Below are positions 33,773 to 44,230 of a stretch of 64,000 nt of DNA, in pieces. Location of the stretch: positions 1-64,000 of the forward strand of contig NZ_JAIXHL010000006.1 of assembly GCF_030145815.1 (NCBI RefSeq). The letters are read 5' to 3'. A program made the translations under genes and the position numbers. The first letter of the stretch is position 1, and every line of letters begins with the position of its first letter. The DNA comes from Sphingomonas sp. GTDB lineage: Bacteria > Pseudomonadota > Alphaproteobacteria > Sphingomonadales > Sphingomonadaceae. The notes under the pieces are model-generated. The model saw only the letters and a list, made by a program, of their open reading frames with translations. It was not told the DNA's origin and did not search any database.

Positions 33773-35167
33773 TTACGACTTGTCGGCGTAGCGCGCCTTC
33801 AGCATTGCCCAGCTTGCGCGCAGGCCCATCGCGTCGCCGCCCTTGGGGCGACCGGGCTTGGGAGCGGGACGCCATGCGAACAGATCGAGATGCGCCCAGG
33901 CAATGTGCTTCGGCACGAAACGGCGGAGGAACAGCGCGGCGGTGATCGGCCCGGCGAACGGGCCGTCGGGCGCGTTGACCATGTCGGCGATGTCCGACTT
34001 CAGCATCTCGTCATAGCCGTCCCACAGGGGTAATCGCCACAGCGGATCTTTCACACCGTCCCCGGCATCGAGCATCGCGCCGGCCAGCGTGTCGTCATTG
34101 GCGAACAGGGCAGGGAGATCGGGGCCAAGCGCAACGCGCGCTGCGCCGGTCAGCGTGGCGAAATCGAGGATCAGCCCGGGCTTGCCTTCGACCGCCTTGG
34201 TCAGTGCGTCCCCCAGGATCAGGCGCCCCTCGGCATCGGTGTTGGTATTCTCGACCGTCAGTCCCTTGCGGGTGTTCAGGACATCACCGGGCCGGAAGGC
34301 ATTGCCGGCGACCGAATTCTCGACCGCCGCGACCAGCAGGTGGAGGCGGACCGGCAGGCGTTGCGCCATCACCAGCCCGGCCAGCGCGATCGCGTGCGCC
34401 GCGCCGCCCATATCCTTCTTCATCAGCCGCATGCCCGCGCTCGGCTTGATGTCGAGCCCGCCGGTGTCGAAGCATACGCCCTTGCCGACCAGCGCCAGCC
34501 GGGGATGGTCGGGATTGCCCCATTCCAGCTCGATCAGCCGCGGCTCCCGCCCGCGCGCTGCCGCCATGCCGACGGCGTGGATCATCGGATAGCCCTGCTC
34601 CAGCGCATCGCCGCGCGTGACGGCCAGGGTCGCGCCATGCGCCTTGGCCAGCGCATCGACCTCGGCCTCCAGATCGGCTGGCCCCATGTCGGAGGCGGGG
34701 GTGTTGACCAGATCGCGAACCTTGAACGTCGCGCTGGCGAGGCGCAGCGTCTCCTCGATCCGCCCCGGCTCGCCGGTCAGCAGGACGCGTGGTCCCTGTG
34801 CCGCTTCATCCTTGCGGTAGCGGTCGAAGCGATATTGGGCGAGCAGCCAGCCGAGCATTGCCGCGCCGGGCTCGCCGCTGGCGAGGCGATAGCTGCCTTC
34901 GGGCAATTGTTCGCCGAGCGAGGCGATGCGGAAGGGGGAGCTTTCGGGCTCGTCGCAGACCAGCAGCATCGACCAGTCCTCAACGCCCTCACCGGGCAGG
35001 ACGGCGCGGTTGCCCGCCTTTCCGGTCAGCTTGTGCGCGGCGATGGCGGTGCGGACGCGCGGCGGCTGTGCCTTCAGCCAGTCCTGCCACTGATCGGGGT
35101 GGACGACATGAATGGTGCGCGCGGGCTGGCCGCGATCGGGCTGAAGCAACTGCGAAAGATCGGTCAT
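33773..35167 (-). CDS. M17 leucyl aminopeptidase family protein
   Basis: Protein of 464 aa with the M17 catalytic domain: VGKGVCFDTGGLDIKPSAGM (metal-binding Lys and Asp), MKKDMGGAAHAIALA, and the family signature NTDAEGRLILGDAL with AENSVAGNAFRPGDVL-like VENSVAGNAFRPGDVL upstream. The N-terminal domain is divergent from PepA, as in the sphingomonad 'leucyl aminopeptidase family protein'. It removes N-terminal residues from peptides in the cytoplasm using two divalent metals. ATG at 35167 is used. No cotranscribed partner is evident. Confidence 0.92.
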   Translation of the reverse strand: MTDLSQLLQPDRGQPARTIHVVHPDQWQDWLKAQPPRVRTAIAAHKLTGKAGNRAVLPGEGVEDWSMLLVCDEPESSPFRIASLGEQLPEGSYRLASGEPGAAMLGWLLAQYRFDRYRKDEAAQGPRVLLTGEPGRIEETLRLASATFKVRDLVNTPASDMGPADLEAEVDALAKAHGATLAVTRGDALEQGYPMIHAVGMAAARGREPRLIELEWGNPDHPRLALVGKGVCFDTGGLDIKPSAGMRLMKKDMGGAAHAIALAGLVMAQRLPVRLHLLVAAVENSVAGNAFRPGDVLNTRKGLTVENTNTDAEGRLILGDALTKAVEGKPGLILDFATLTGAARVALGPDLPALFANDDTLAGAMLDAGDGVKDPLWRLPLWDGYDEMLKSDIADMVNAPDGPFAGPITAALFLRRFVPKHIAWAHLDLFAWRPAPKPGRPKGGDAMGLRASWAMLKARYADKS

Positions 35168-35211
35168 GGCGTTGATCTAAGCGGGTGCGCGACGTTGCGC
35201 CAGCCCGGCGT

Positions 35212-36135
35212 TCAGCGCAATTTGCGCGTTTTCGGGGCGGTGCACACCGCCATCGCCCGGTCGATCATCGCGGTCAGCCGCTTGCGGCTTTCGGTAAGGG
35301 CGGCGGGGTCGAGGCCGCGTTCCTGCGTCTCGAAATTGACGTAGGGGATGCCGCGCAGCAGCGCATAGTTGGACAGCGACCCGTCGCTCACCGCCACGCG
35401 TTCGAACACGACATTGAAATCGGCGAGTGCCAGCGCCTTGCCGCACCATGCGGAATAGGGCGCGCGGCCCGCGCGATAGGCGACATAGGCGAGGCTGTCG
35501 TCATCGTCGAACGGCCAGTCGCGCGCCTCTGACGGGTGGCGCTGCATGACGTCATCGCAAAAGCGGATCGATACCTCGCCCCGGCCCGGCGGATCGGCGC
35601 GGTTGCATTGCGAGGTGCGCGTGTCAAAGCCGGGGGAGTTGGTGTGGAGGGCGATGATCGGGCGGGCTCCGCGCGCGAGATCGGCGAGCACGGTGCGGGC
35701 ATAGAGCGGCAGGCCGTCGTGGAAATTGCGGTTGGGGTCGATCGGGCGACCGCGATCCACGGCGGCGTTGCGGCGCACCCCGTCCTGAGCAAGTCCCGAA
35801 TCCACCGCGATCACCACCCCGCCACAGCTGCGGACCCCGGCCAGGGCCGCTTCGAACCCGGCATTTTCATTGTCATGGGGAACGAACCACAGGGGTCCGC
35901 GCGGATTCTTTACATTGGCAATGCGAAATAGCCGCCAAGCCCCTCTTTCTTCGTGAAATTCGATTCTGTGGACCGACAGGCCGCGCCAGGTTGCGGGATC
36001 GCGGTGGCGGGCGAAATCATCGTCCTGGACGGTCAGCGGATCGACGCGGGTGGTGCGGACTCCCGGATCGCCCTGAACCCCGGTCAGCGCGAGCCAGAGC
36101 AGCAAGGCGATCAGCATGGGGACGCGAACCAGCAT
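35212..36135 (-). CDS. Secreted M14/AstE-like zinc hydrolase
   Basis: Protein of 307 aa with an N-terminal signal (MLVRVPMLIALLLWLALTGVQG, cleavage near residue 22). Potential zinc ligands are FVPHDNENAGFEAAL (HxxE), DPNRNFHDG (NRNF, as in M14 carboxypeptidases), and IIALHTNSPGFDTR (His). The order H..E-R-H is like the M14/succinylglutamate desuccinylase superfamily. The substrate is unknown; periplasmic amidase or carboxypeptidase activity is the best guess. It precedes the aminopeptidase on the same strand by 45 bases, so a peptide-processing operon is possible. Confidence 0.7.
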   Translation of the reverse strand: MLVRVPMLIALLLWLALTGVQGDPGVRTTRVDPLTVQDDDFARHRDPATWRGLSVHRIEFHEERGAWRLFRIANVKNPRGPLWFVPHDNENAGFEAALAGVRSCGGVVIAVDSGLAQDGVRRNAAVDRGRPIDPNRNFHDGLPLYARTVLADLARGARPIIALHTNSPGFDTRTSQCNRADPPGRGEVSIRFCDDVMQRHPSEARDWPFDDDDSLAYVAYRAGRAPYSAWCGKALALADFNVVFERVAVSDGSLSNYALLRGIPYVNFETQERGLDPAALTESRKRLTAMIDRAMAVCTAPKTRKLR

Positions 36136-36193
36136 GGCATAGACCCTAAACCGACAAGATGGCAGTTCAAGGGAAAGCGTGAAGGGAGCGGAT

Positions 36194-36754
36194 ATGGGCG
36201 AGATCGATCAGGGCGCAGGGGGGCAGGGCGGTGCCGCCGCCATCCAGGACTGGGAATCGGGTATCGTGCCCGGCGATGTCGCGATCGATTATCGCGCCGA
36301 GGGCATTGGCTGGCGCGTGGTGACGTTGCGGATCGGCGACCAGATTTGTGAGATCGAAGCGAGCAGCCTCAGCGATGTGCTGGGTGAGTTGCTGCGCGCG
36401 GGGCTGGCGATGCTGGCCGGGGCGCGGCGGACCGCGATCTTTGCCAGTGCCGAGCCGGGAGGATCGTGGATCCGCCTTGAGCGTGAGACGCTGCGGGTGC
36501 GTGGCGGCACCGCGATCCACGGCGTGCGGGTGACGGTGCAGCCGCGCGATCCGCTGACCGGCGTGGACGGCGACATTGAATTTGACGCGGTGTGCCATTC
36601 CCCGCGCGCGCTGGCGGAGGCGATCCATGCGATGGCGGCGCCGCACTTCGTCGATGGCGCCCGTCCGACCGACCCCGCCGCGCTCGCCGCGCTGGCGGGG
36701 GCGCTGGTCGCGGTGCGGGCGATGGCGGGCGATCAGGCCAGCGGAACGCCGTAA
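36194..36754 (+). CDS. Hypothetical acidic protein
   Basis: Protein of 186 aa from ATG 36194 ([20 protein letters not shown]). The Gly/Ala-rich N-terminus is followed by beta-rich segments ([49 protein letters not shown]). No signal, membrane helix or catalytic motif is seen and no family is recognised. It converges with rimO, overlapping it by 22 bases. Confidence 0.6.
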   Translation: MGEIDQGAGGQGGAAAIQDWESGIVPGDVAIDYRAEGIGWRVVTLRIGDQICEIEASSLSDVLGELLRAGLAMLAGARRTAIFASAEPGGSWIRLERETLRVRGGTAIHGVRVTVQPRDPLTGVDGDIEFDAVCHSPRALAEAIHAMAAPHFVDGARPTDPAALAALAGALVAVRAMAGDQASGTP

Positions 36755-38061
36755 AGGTCGTGCTCGTCCGCGTCCTCGATTTGCACGGGGACGATATCGC
36801 CTTGCTTGAGATGCCCGGCGTCGCGCAGGAAGACATTGCCGTCGATTTCCGGCGCGTCCGCCTCGCTGCGCGCATTGGCGCCGTCGCCGTCCACCTCGTC
36901 GATGATGACGCGCAGCGTGCGGCCGATCTTGGCCTCAAGCTTGGCGGCGCTGATCGCGGCGGTCTTGGCCATGATCCGGGCGTAGCGTTCTGCCTTGACC
37001 GCTTCGGGCACCGCGCCGGGCAGGTCGTTGGCGGCGGCACCCTCGACCGGCTCGAAGCGGAATGCGCCGACACGGTCCAACTGCGCCTCGTCCAGCCAGT
37101 CGAGCAGATACTGGAAATCCTCTTCGGTCTCGCCGGGGAAGCCGACGACGAAAGTCGAGCGGATCGTGATGTCCGGGGTGATCTCACGCCATTTGTGGAT
37201 GCGCTCCAGCACCTTGGCCTCGTTCGCCGGACGGCGCATCGTGCGCAACACGCTGGGCGCTGCGTGCTGGAAGGGGATGTCGAGATAGGGGAGGATCAGC
37301 CCCTCGGCCATCAGCGGGATGACCTGATCGACATGGGGGTAGGGGTAGACGTAATGCAGCCGCACCCAGGGTGCGATCTTGCCGAGTTCGCGGGCAAGGT
37401 CGGTCATGTGGGGAACGACCTCAGCACCCTTCCACATCCGCGGCTCCTTGCGGATGTCGACGCCATAGGCCGAGGTGTCCTGGCTGATGACCAGCAGTTC
37501 CTTAGTCCCCGCCTCGACCAGCTTCTCCGCCTCACGCAGAATCGCGTCGGGGCGGCGGCTGACCAGATCGCCGCGCAGCGCCGGGATGATGCAGAAGGAG
37601 CAACGGTGGTTGCACCCCTCGCTGATCTTCAGATAGCTGTAGTGGCGCGGGGTGAGCTTCAGCCCGCTTTCGGGGACGAGGTTGAGGAACGCGTTGGGCG
37701 GCACCGGCGCGGCGTCGTGGACTGCGCCGACCACTTCCTCATATTGATGCGCACCTGTCACCGCCAACACATTGGGAAAGCGGGCGCGGATGACCTCGGC
37801 CTCCTTGCCCATACAGCCAGTCACGATGACGCGGCCATTCTCCGCAATCGCTTCGCCGATCGCTTCCAGCGACTCTTCTTTGGCGCTGTCGAGAAAGCCG
37901 CAAGTGTTGACCAGCACCACATCCGCACCGGCATAGTCGGCCGACATGGCATAGCCGTCGGAACGGAGCTTGGTCAGGATACGCTCGCTGTCGACCAGAT
38001 TCTTGGGACAGCCGAGCGACACCATGCCCACCTTGGGGGCTTCGGGGAGTCGCGTTGCCAT
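36733..38061 (-). CDS. rimO: Ribosomal protein S12 methylthiotransferase RimO
   Basis: Radical-SAM enzyme that methylthiolates Asp89 (E. coli numbering) of ribosomal protein S12. The 442-aa protein has the UPF0004 N-terminal domain ([44 protein letters not shown]: three Cys for the second cluster). The radical-SAM motif is [10 protein letters not shown] (CX3CX2C), and a TRAM domain closes the protein ([26 protein letters not shown]). Start ATG 38061 ([17 protein letters not shown]). Transcribed alone; the promoter lies in the gap toward the sensor kinase. Confidence 0.97.
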   Translation of the reverse strand: MATRLPEAPKVGMVSLGCPKNLVDSERILTKLRSDGYAMSADYAGADVVLVNTCGFLDSAKEESLEAIGEAIAENGRVIVTGCMGKEAEVIRARFPNVLAVTGAHQYEEVVGAVHDAAPVPPNAFLNLVPESGLKLTPRHYSYLKISEGCNHRCSFCIIPALRGDLVSRRPDAILREAEKLVEAGTKELLVISQDTSAYGVDIRKEPRMWKGAEVVPHMTDLARELGKIAPWVRLHYVYPYPHVDQVIPLMAEGLILPYLDIPFQHAAPSVLRTMRRPANEAKVLERIHKWREITPDITIRSTFVVGFPGETEEDFQYLLDWLDEAQLDRVGAFRFEPVEGAAANDLPGAVPEAVKAERYARIMAKTAAISAAKLEAKIGRTLRVIIDEVDGDGANARSEADAPEIDGNVFLRDAGHLKQGDIVPVQIEDADEHDLYGVPLA

Positions 38062-38276
38062 GATCGTCGCGCGACATAGGCGATTTGGCGAAAAAAGATA
38101 GGGGCGGGGGATTGGACGACTAGGCGACAGGCAGGGTCCCGGTACGCATCGACATTCTGGTGAAATATGTGCCGACCGCATGGGCGCTTGATCAGCGCTG
38201 ACAAGAGGTATGGTTTTCACTCCGCCCGCACAGTAACGTTGCCCATCAGGAGCGGCTCGAACGGGCTGGTGGCGGG

Positions 38277-39977
38277 GTGCAGGCACCGAATATCTTTCTG
38301 ACGATCCTTCGTCAGCCAGCGGCCCGGCTCGTAGTCATTTCGGGCGTGCTGTTCGTCGCCATCGCCTGGGTGACCGTGATCTGGCAGATCGTTGAGGACC
38401 GCGCAGCGGCGGCTGAAGCGGCAGTGCGCGAAAACCGGGGGCGGGTCGTCGCGTTTGGCCAATATGTCAGCAGGACGCTGGAAGCGGCCGAGCTCGCGAC
38501 CGTTTATCTCGAGCAACGCTACGGTGCATCGGTGCGATCAGCAGAAGCGTCACCCGCGACGCAGATCGTCCTGCCGCGTTACTTTGATCCGGCGATCGTC
38601 GGCGCGCAAATTGCCGACGCCGATGGGAATGTTCGCTTTAGCGCCGGCACTGCCGAGCGCCATAACGTCAGCGGTCTTCGCGTTTTCCGGGACCTGCGCG
38701 ACACAGCGGGGCTCGCACGCGCCATTTCCGACCCCATTCTCCGGCGTGAGACGGGCGAAACGGTGCTGCTGGTGGCCCGCGCGCTTCGCGATGGGGGCGG
38801 TCAGTTCCGTGGCATGGTGGCGGTAGAAATTCCGGCACGCCGGTTCGTCGAGTTCAATGTCGGGGTGAATTATCGGGCGGCAGACCTCATTTCGATCATT
38901 TCCCTGCGTGGGATGACCCTGGCCCGGCGTGAGGGCGATAAGCTCAGCTGGGGCCAGAATGTTCAGTTTACCCTGGTCATGCAGCGCCAGCTGGCCGATC
39001 CGATGGGCGACTATTGGGGGCCAAGCGTGCTCGATGGTCAGCGGCGGCTGTTCAGTCACCAGCGGCTCACCACCTACCCTATTTTCGTCACGTCTGGCGT
39101 GGGGGAGGCCGACGTGCTGGCGCCGGCTGCCCGCCGGGCGGGGTGGTTCCTGAGCTTCGCGGCCGCGTTGACCTTGGTGGTCGGTGCATTGCTCGTCCTT
39201 TATTTCCGGCACATCAGCAATCAGGAACAGGCGCAGCGCAGAATCGACATGATGCGCAACGAATTCGCACATTCAGCGCGGGTCTCGTCGCTGAGCGAGA
39301 TGGCGGCGGGGCTGGCGCATGAGCTCAACCAGCCGCTGACCGCGGCGTCGAACTACCTTGCGGTCGGCGAACTGATGATTCGCGGCGACGGGCCGCGTGA
39401 GGCTGTGGCGTCGCAACTCCACCAGGTACGGGGCCAGATCGCCCGCGCGGGCGATATCATCCGCCGCATCCGCGACTATCTGTCCAAGGGTAACGCGGAA
39501 CTGCGCGCCGAGGCGCTTGACCCGGTCATCTACGACGCGATCGAACTCGCCCGTGGCGCCAACGCGGCACCCCAGGCGCGCATCCTCTACCCCGGAGGAC
39601 ATGCGCAGACGCGCGTGCTGATCGACCGAATTCAGATCCAGCAGGTTCTGGTCAACCTGATCCGAAATGCCGAAGAGGCGCTGGCGCAGCTCCCGGTCGA
39701 GCGGCGGGAAATCCGCATATCGTGCGAGATTCTTCCCAATGACATGCTCGAAATCCGCGTGGAGGATGACGGCCCAGGCTTTCCCGATACCGTGCTCGAA
39801 CAGTTCAATCTGCCCTTCATCTCGACCAAGGCCGAGCACGGCCTGGGCATCGGCCTGTCGATCTGCCGCCGGATCATCGAGGTGCATGGTGGCACGCTGA
39901 AGGCGTGGAATCGCAAACAGGGCGCAGCGATCCGGTTTACGGTGAAACGCGAAAGCGCGCTGCCAACCTTCAGTTGA
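38277..39977 (+). CDS. Membrane sensor histidine kinase, FixL/DctB-like
   Basis: Protein of 566 aa with a GTG start at 38277 ([23 protein letters not shown]). A first membrane helix lies at about residues 15-40 and a second near 290-318 ([21 protein letters not shown]), enclosing a periplasmic sensor domain of about 250 residues (Cache/DctB-like). The HisKA box is [19 protein letters not shown] with phosphoaccepting His348. The ATPase domain follows ([38 protein letters not shown]). No response regulator is adjacent, so its partner must be elsewhere, possibly the HPt protein or a distant regulator. The signal is unknown. The start is not certain. Confidence 0.85.
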   Translation: MQAPNIFLTILRQPAARLVVISGVLFVAIAWVTVIWQIVEDRAAAAEAAVRENRGRVVAFGQYVSRTLEAAELATVYLEQRYGASVRSAEASPATQIVLPRYFDPAIVGAQIADADGNVRFSAGTAERHNVSGLRVFRDLRDTAGLARAISDPILRRETGETVLLVARALRDGGGQFRGMVAVEIPARRFVEFNVGVNYRAADLISIISLRGMTLARREGDKLSWGQNVQFTLVMQRQLADPMGDYWGPSVLDGQRRLFSHQRLTTYPIFVTSGVGEADVLAPAARRAGWFLSFAAALTLVVGALLVLYFRHISNQEQAQRRIDMMRNEFAHSARVSSLSEMAAGLAHELNQPLTAASNYLAVGELMIRGDGPREAVASQLHQVRGQIARAGDIIRRIRDYLSKGNAELRAEALDPVIYDAIELARGANAAPQARILYPGGHAQTRVLIDRIQIQQVLVNLIRNAEEALAQLPVERREIRISCEILPNDMLEIRVEDDGPGFPDTVLEQFNLPFISTKAEHGLGIGLSICRRIIEVHGGTLKAWNRKQGAAIRFTVKRESALPTFS

Positions 39978-39997
39978 AGGCCCGCGCACTGCGTCGG

Positions 39998-41029
39998 CTA
40001 TCTGGGAGCGGATTGCGCCGGGATAATCTCGACGATGACATCGTCGTTGCACAGCGCCTGCGCTTCCGGCTCGAAGAACCCGTGGGGCACACCGTCGCGA
40101 TAAATGCGCACGCCCAGGCCGGTGGCAATCGCCGATAGAGGCTTGCCGATTTCATCCGGCGTCACGCGGCGCTCCGACAAATGTACCCGCCCGTCGACTG
40201 AGGCGAGGTCGAGCATATAGTCGGCGACATGCGTCCCTTCGACCGATCCGGCGAGCAGCAGGCCGGCGAAGCTGACCGGGTTAATGACGGTGTTCGCCCC
40301 GGCGGCGCGTGCCGGAAGCTCATTATCGTCAGCCTTGATGATGATCGAGATCGGCACGTTGGGCGCGAGGTGGCGTGCGGTCAGGGTGACGAGGATCGAC
40401 GTATCGTCGCGTCCCGTCGCGACGATCAGCGTCCTCGCCTGATCGATGCGCACGTCCTGCAGTGTCTGGTCGCGGGTCGCATCGCCGACCAGCACGTTGC
40501 ACCCGGCATCTTCGGCGCGGGTCAGGGCATGCTCGTCGCCGTCGACGACCACGATACAGGCGGGATCGGTGCCGCGCGCAATCAGTTCGTTGACCGCATC
40601 CGACCCGGTTTTGCCGAATCCCGCGACCACGATGTGGTTGGTCAGCATCTTCTGGATCTGCGCCATGCGCCATTTGTCCCATGTGCGTTTGAGGATGAAT
40701 TGATAGGTCGTGCCGATGAAGATCAGGATCACGAAGATCCGGATCGGCGTGACCACCAGCGCGTCGAACATCCGCGCTCCGGTCGAAATCGGGACGATAT
40801 CGCCATAGCCGGTCGTGGTGATCGAGATCATCGTGAAATAGATGATGTCGAGAAAGCTGATATGCTGGTCGAAATTGTCGCGCAGCCCGGCCCGGTCGAA
40901 CCAGTGAAAGGCAACCGCGAAGGCATAAAGCGCGAAGACAGCCCCGACTCGCCAAGCGATCGAGACCCAGGGCGATATGCTGGACTTGCGGCGCAGTGCG
41001 GCGTGGGTCGGGATACGATGGCGGCTCAA
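39998..41029 (-). CDS. Potassium channel with RCK (TrkA) domain
   Basis: Protein of 343 aa read from TTG 41029 (MSRHRIPTHA). One helix at about 23-43 and the pore loop precede the selectivity filter TTTGYGD at residues 71-77, then a second pore helix (VVTPIRIFVILIFIGTTYQFIL). This is the two-TM MthK/TrkA-type arrangement. A cytosolic RCK_N domain follows with the dinucleotide motif GFGKTG at 137-142, then a TrkA_C-type end (DEIGKPLSAIATGLGVRIYRDG). It would conduct K+ under control of a cytosolic ligand. The TTG overlaps the lytM-type gene's stop (TTGA), which implies it is the last gene of the surE group. Confidence 0.93.
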   Translation of the reverse strand: MSRHRIPTHAALRRKSSISPWVSIAWRVGAVFALYAFAVAFHWFDRAGLRDNFDQHISFLDIIYFTMISITTTGYGDIVPISTGARMFDALVVTPIRIFVILIFIGTTYQFILKRTWDKWRMAQIQKMLTNHIVVAGFGKTGSDAVNELIARGTDPACIVVVDGDEHALTRAEDAGCNVLVGDATRDQTLQDVRIDQARTLIVATGRDDTSILVTLTARHLAPNVPISIIIKADDNELPARAAGANTVINPVSFAGLLLAGSVEGTHVADYMLDLASVDGRVHLSERRVTPDEIGKPLSAIATGLGVRIYRDGVPHGFFEPEAQALCNDDVIVEIIPAQSAPR

Positions 41030-42090
41030 CGGCTCGGCAATCTCGGCAAGGGATCGACGGGGGTGCGACCCTGACGCAGCTCGAAATGCAGCTGCGCGCG
41101 GTTCGTTCCGCTGTCCCCGGACAGCGCGATCATCTGCCCGCGCTTCACGCTCTGCCCCCGCTGCACGAGCAGCTGGCCGGCATGGCCATAGACGCTGGTC
41201 CAGCCGCTGCCATGCTGCAGGATCACCAGGCCGCCGAGCGACGGAATCTCGCTGCCGACATAGGCGACGGTGCCATCAGCCGCGGCAAGGATCGGCGTGT
41301 CGAGCGGCACCGCGATCTTGATCCCGTCGCTGCGCTCGCCGCTCGCGATCGGGCCGAAGCGGCGGATGACCGTGCCTTTGGCGGGCCAGGCGAAGCCCCC
41401 GCGCAGCGTGGTCGGGGCAGCCACTGCCGCGTCGGGGGGCAGGATGCGCGCCGACGAGGCGGTCGGGCGGGTCGGGCGCGCAGTCTCCGCAATCGCGGGC
41501 TGGCCGCCAGTCACGATATCGTCGATGTTGAGGCGAAAGGCGGCGGCGCGCTCCTCCAGCGTCATCGTCCGCGGATCGCCGGGGATCAGCAGCCGCATGC
41601 CGGTGCGCAGAATATAGGGCTCGGCCAGGTCGTTCTCGGTGACGATCCGGCTCCAGTTCACGCCATAGGCGCGGGCGATCGCGATGCCGGTCTCACCTGC
41701 ACGGACGAGGTGATAGCGCCCTCCGGGAATCGACAGCCGCTGTCCGACGCGGATCGTGTAGGGCGGGGGGATATTGTTGGCGCGCGCAATCGCTTCCGAC
41801 CCAGCGCCGGTCTTGTCGGCAATGCGGCGCAGCGTGTCGCCCGGGGCGACGACATATTCGGACGCGGGTATCGTGCGCGCGTCAGCGGTCACCCGACGCG
41901 CTTCCCATGCCGATACCGGGGCGGGAAGGGCGGGAACATCGTCGCGGCGCGGCGCGGCGGTGGGGTCGGTTTGGTCCACAGCAGGCGCCGCGCGCACCGA
42001 TGGACCGGCTCCTGGGGGGATACAGCCGCCAACCAGCGGCCCGAGCAGCAGCGCCGCGATCAACCCCGTTTTGGTCCTCATCCGCCCCAT
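41026..42090 (-). CDS. NlpD-like LysM/LytM lipoprotein, degenerate peptidase site
   Basis: Protein of 354 aa with a lipoprotein signal (LLLGPLVGGC, Cys23). Two LysM repeats follow (residues 79-122 and 126-170), then an M23/LytM domain (231-345). The metal ligands are replaced: where active M23 enzymes have HxGID, this has SDGIK (254-258), and HxH reads QLH (333-335). It is therefore probably a non-enzymatic activator of cell-wall amidases, like NlpD/EnvC, acting in septal cell-wall splitting. It follows surE in order, as nlpD does in proteobacteria. The start could be ATG 42090 or ATG 42081. Confidence 0.85.
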   Translation of the reverse strand: MGRMRTKTGLIAALLLGPLVGGCIPPGAGPSVRAAPAVDQTDPTAAPRRDDVPALPAPVSAWEARRVTADARTIPASEYVVAPGDTLRRIADKTGAGSEAIARANNIPPPYTIRVGQRLSIPGGRYHLVRAGETGIAIARAYGVNWSRIVTENDLAEPYILRTGMRLLIPGDPRTMTLEERAAAFRLNIDDIVTGGQPAIAETARPTRPTASSARILPPDAAVAAPTTLRGGFAWPAKGTVIRRFGPIASGERSDGIKIAVPLDTPILAAADGTVAYVGSEIPSLGGLVILQHGSGWTSVYGHAGQLLVQRGQSVKRGQMIALSGDSGTNRAQLHFELRQGRTPVDPLPRLPSR

Positions 42091-42102
42091 ATCCCGCCCG
42101 GC

Positions 42103-42867
42103 TCAGCCAAATGTCTGGTTGAGCATAACAAGCGATTCACGATGCGTCAGGTCCAGATGCAGGGGCGTAACGGTAATCCATCCCTGCTCGATCGCCTCAA
42201 GGTCGGTATCGGCGACCGGTGAGTGCGGCACGCGGCCAAGGCCGAACCAGTAATAGTCGAACCCGCGCGGGTCGGTGCGTTTGTCGAGTTTGAGCCGACC
42301 ATAGTCGCGCAGGCCCTGTCCGACTGGCTTGATTCCAGCGACTTTGCTGGCGGGGAGCGGCGGAAAATTGACGTTCATCAGCGTGCGGGGCGCCCACTCC
42401 GCCGCGATCAACGGGCGCAGCACGCGCTCGCCCCATTGCTCTGCCGCCTCAAAACTGACCCGCTCGCCCGGCGCAAGCGCGGCGTAGCGCTGGCTCAGCG
42501 CGATCGAGCGGATACCCGCCAGCGCACCTTCCATCGCCGCCGACACGGTCCCGGAATAGCTGACATCCTCGCCCAGATTCGCGCCGCGATTGACACCCGA
42601 CAGGATCAGGTCCGGCGGGCCGTCCTTCATAATCTCCGCCAGCGCCATCATCACCGCATCGGTCGGCGTGCCGGTGACCGCAAAGCGCCGCTCGCCGAAC
42701 CGGCGCAGACGCACCGGTTCGGTCAGGCTGAGCGAGCGGCCCTTGCCCGATTGTTCCTCCAGCGGCGCGACGATGGTGATGTCGTCGGACAGGGTGCGGG
42801 CGAGGCGTTCGAGGACCTCCAGCCCGCGCGCATGAACGCCGTCGTCATTGGTGAGGAGGATCCTCAC
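42103..42867 (-). CDS. surE: 5'/3'-nucleotidase SurE
   Basis: Removes phosphate from nucleoside 5'- and 3'-monophosphates, and from exopolyphosphate, with divalent metal. The 254-aa protein starts at GTG 42867: [19 protein letters not shown]. The metal site Asp8-Asp9 is in TNDDG, followed by [44 protein letters not shown] (split over about 88-131). The start overlaps the serS stop (GTGA). The serS-surE-lytM order is conserved in alphaproteobacteria. Confidence 0.96.
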   Translation of the reverse strand: MRILLTNDDGVHARGLEVLERLARTLSDDITIVAPLEEQSGKGRSLSLTEPVRLRRFGERRFAVTGTPTDAVMMALAEIMKDGPPDLILSGVNRGANLGEDVSYSGTVSAAMEGALAGIRSIALSQRYAALAPGERVSFEAAEQWGERVLRPLIAAEWAPRTLMNVNFPPLPASKVAGIKPVGQGLRDYGRLKLDKRTDPRGFDYYWFGLGRVPHSPVADTDLEAIEQGWITVTPLHLDLTHRESLVMLNQTFG

Positions 42868-44141
42868 CCGCGCGGCTCCAGCCGATTCACGCCGCGCAGA
42901 TAGGGCTGAAGCACCTCCGGCACCGCCACCGCGCCGTCCTCCTGCTGGTAATTTTCCAGCACCGCGACGAGCGTGCGGCCGACCGCGAGGCCCGATCCAT
43001 TGAGCGTGTGCACGAATGCGGGCTTACCGTCTGCGCCACGATAGCGCGCGTTCATCCGGCGGGCCTGGAAGTCGCCACAGGTCGAGCAGGACGAAATCTC
43101 GCGATAGCGCGCCTGTCCGGGCAGCCACACCTCAAGATCAAAGGTCCGCGTCGCGCTGAACCCCATGTCGCCCGCGCACAGCAGCATGCGGCGGAAGGAC
43201 AGGCCGAGCCGGGTCAGGATATCCTCGGCGCATGCGGTCATGCGCTCATGCTCCGCCTCCGATTGGTCGGGGGTGGTGATCGACACCATCTCGACCTTCT
43301 CAAACTGGTGCTGGCGGATGAAGCCGCGCGTGTCGCGGCCCGCTGCACCGGCTTCGGAACGGAAGCAGGGGGTCAGTGCGGTGAGCCGCAACGGCAGCTC
43401 CTCGCCGCTCAAAATCTGCTCGCGCACGCTGTTGGTCAGGCTGACTTCCGATGTCGGGATGAGCCAGCGGCCATCGGTGGTGCGGAACGAATCCTCGGCG
43501 AACTTCGGCAGCTGGCCCGTCCCGAACATGATCTCGTCGCGTACCAGCACCGGCGGCACGCACTCGTCATAGCCATGTTCGCCGGTCAGCGTGTCGAGCA
43601 TGAACTGACCCAGCGCGCGGTGCAGCTTTGCCGCCGCACCGCGCAGCAGCGTGAAGCGCGACCCGCCGAGCACTGCTCCGGTATCGAAATCGAGGCCGAG
43701 TGCAGGGCCGAACTCATGGTGCTCGCCGGGCTTGAAGTTGAAGGTCGGTTGCGTACCGACCGTGTGGACGAGCTGGTTGTCGTCCTCGTTCGCGCCTTCC
43801 GGCACATCGGCTGCGGGCAGGTTGGGGATCGCGGCGAGCGCCGTCCGCAGCGCTTCATCGGCTGCACCCTGAGCGAGGTTCAGGTCCTCCAGCGTCTGCT
43901 TGAGGCCGGCGACCTCCGCCATCAACGCCTGCGCGCGGTCCTCGTCCTTCGCTGCCTTGGCCTGACCGACCTGCTTCGACAGGTCATTACGCCGCGTCTG
44001 CGCCTCCTGCTGCTGCGTCGTCAGCGCGCGGCGGGCCTCGTCGAGTGCAACCAGCATATCGGCCTGCGGCTCGGCGCCACGGCGGGCAAGGGCGGCGTCG
44101 AACGCCTCGGGGTTCTCACGGATCGCGCGGATGTCATGCAT
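42864..44141 (-). CDS. serS: Serine-tRNA ligase
   Basis: Charges tRNA-Ser with serine. The 425-aa protein begins [22 protein letters not shown], the tRNA-binding coiled-coil arm (residues 1-110). The class II catalytic core has motif 2 [32 protein letters not shown] and motif 3 [20 protein letters not shown] with GRTL. The C-terminal end is [19 protein letters not shown]. Length normal for the family. First gene of the serS-surE-lytM-channel series. Confidence 0.97.
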   Translation of the reverse strand: MHDIRAIRENPEAFDAALARRGAEPQADMLVALDEARRALTTQQQEAQTRRNDLSKQVGQAKAAKDEDRAQALMAEVAGLKQTLEDLNLAQGAADEALRTALAAIPNLPAADVPEGANEDDNQLVHTVGTQPTFNFKPGEHHEFGPALGLDFDTGAVLGGSRFTLLRGAAAKLHRALGQFMLDTLTGEHGYDECVPPVLVRDEIMFGTGQLPKFAEDSFRTTDGRWLIPTSEVSLTNSVREQILSGEELPLRLTALTPCFRSEAGAAGRDTRGFIRQHQFEKVEMVSITTPDQSEAEHERMTACAEDILTRLGLSFRRMLLCAGDMGFSATRTFDLEVWLPGQARYREISSCSTCGDFQARRMNARYRGADGKPAFVHTLNGSGLAVGRTLVAVLENYQQEDGAVAVPEVLQPYLRGVNRLEPRG

Positions 44142-44230
44142 GGGCGCAGGCTATGGCGAGCCACGCAGAACTAGGCAACCCGGCGCGCGCGGCATGCGTT
44201 TACCTCATGCAACCCAATGAGGAGAGAATG

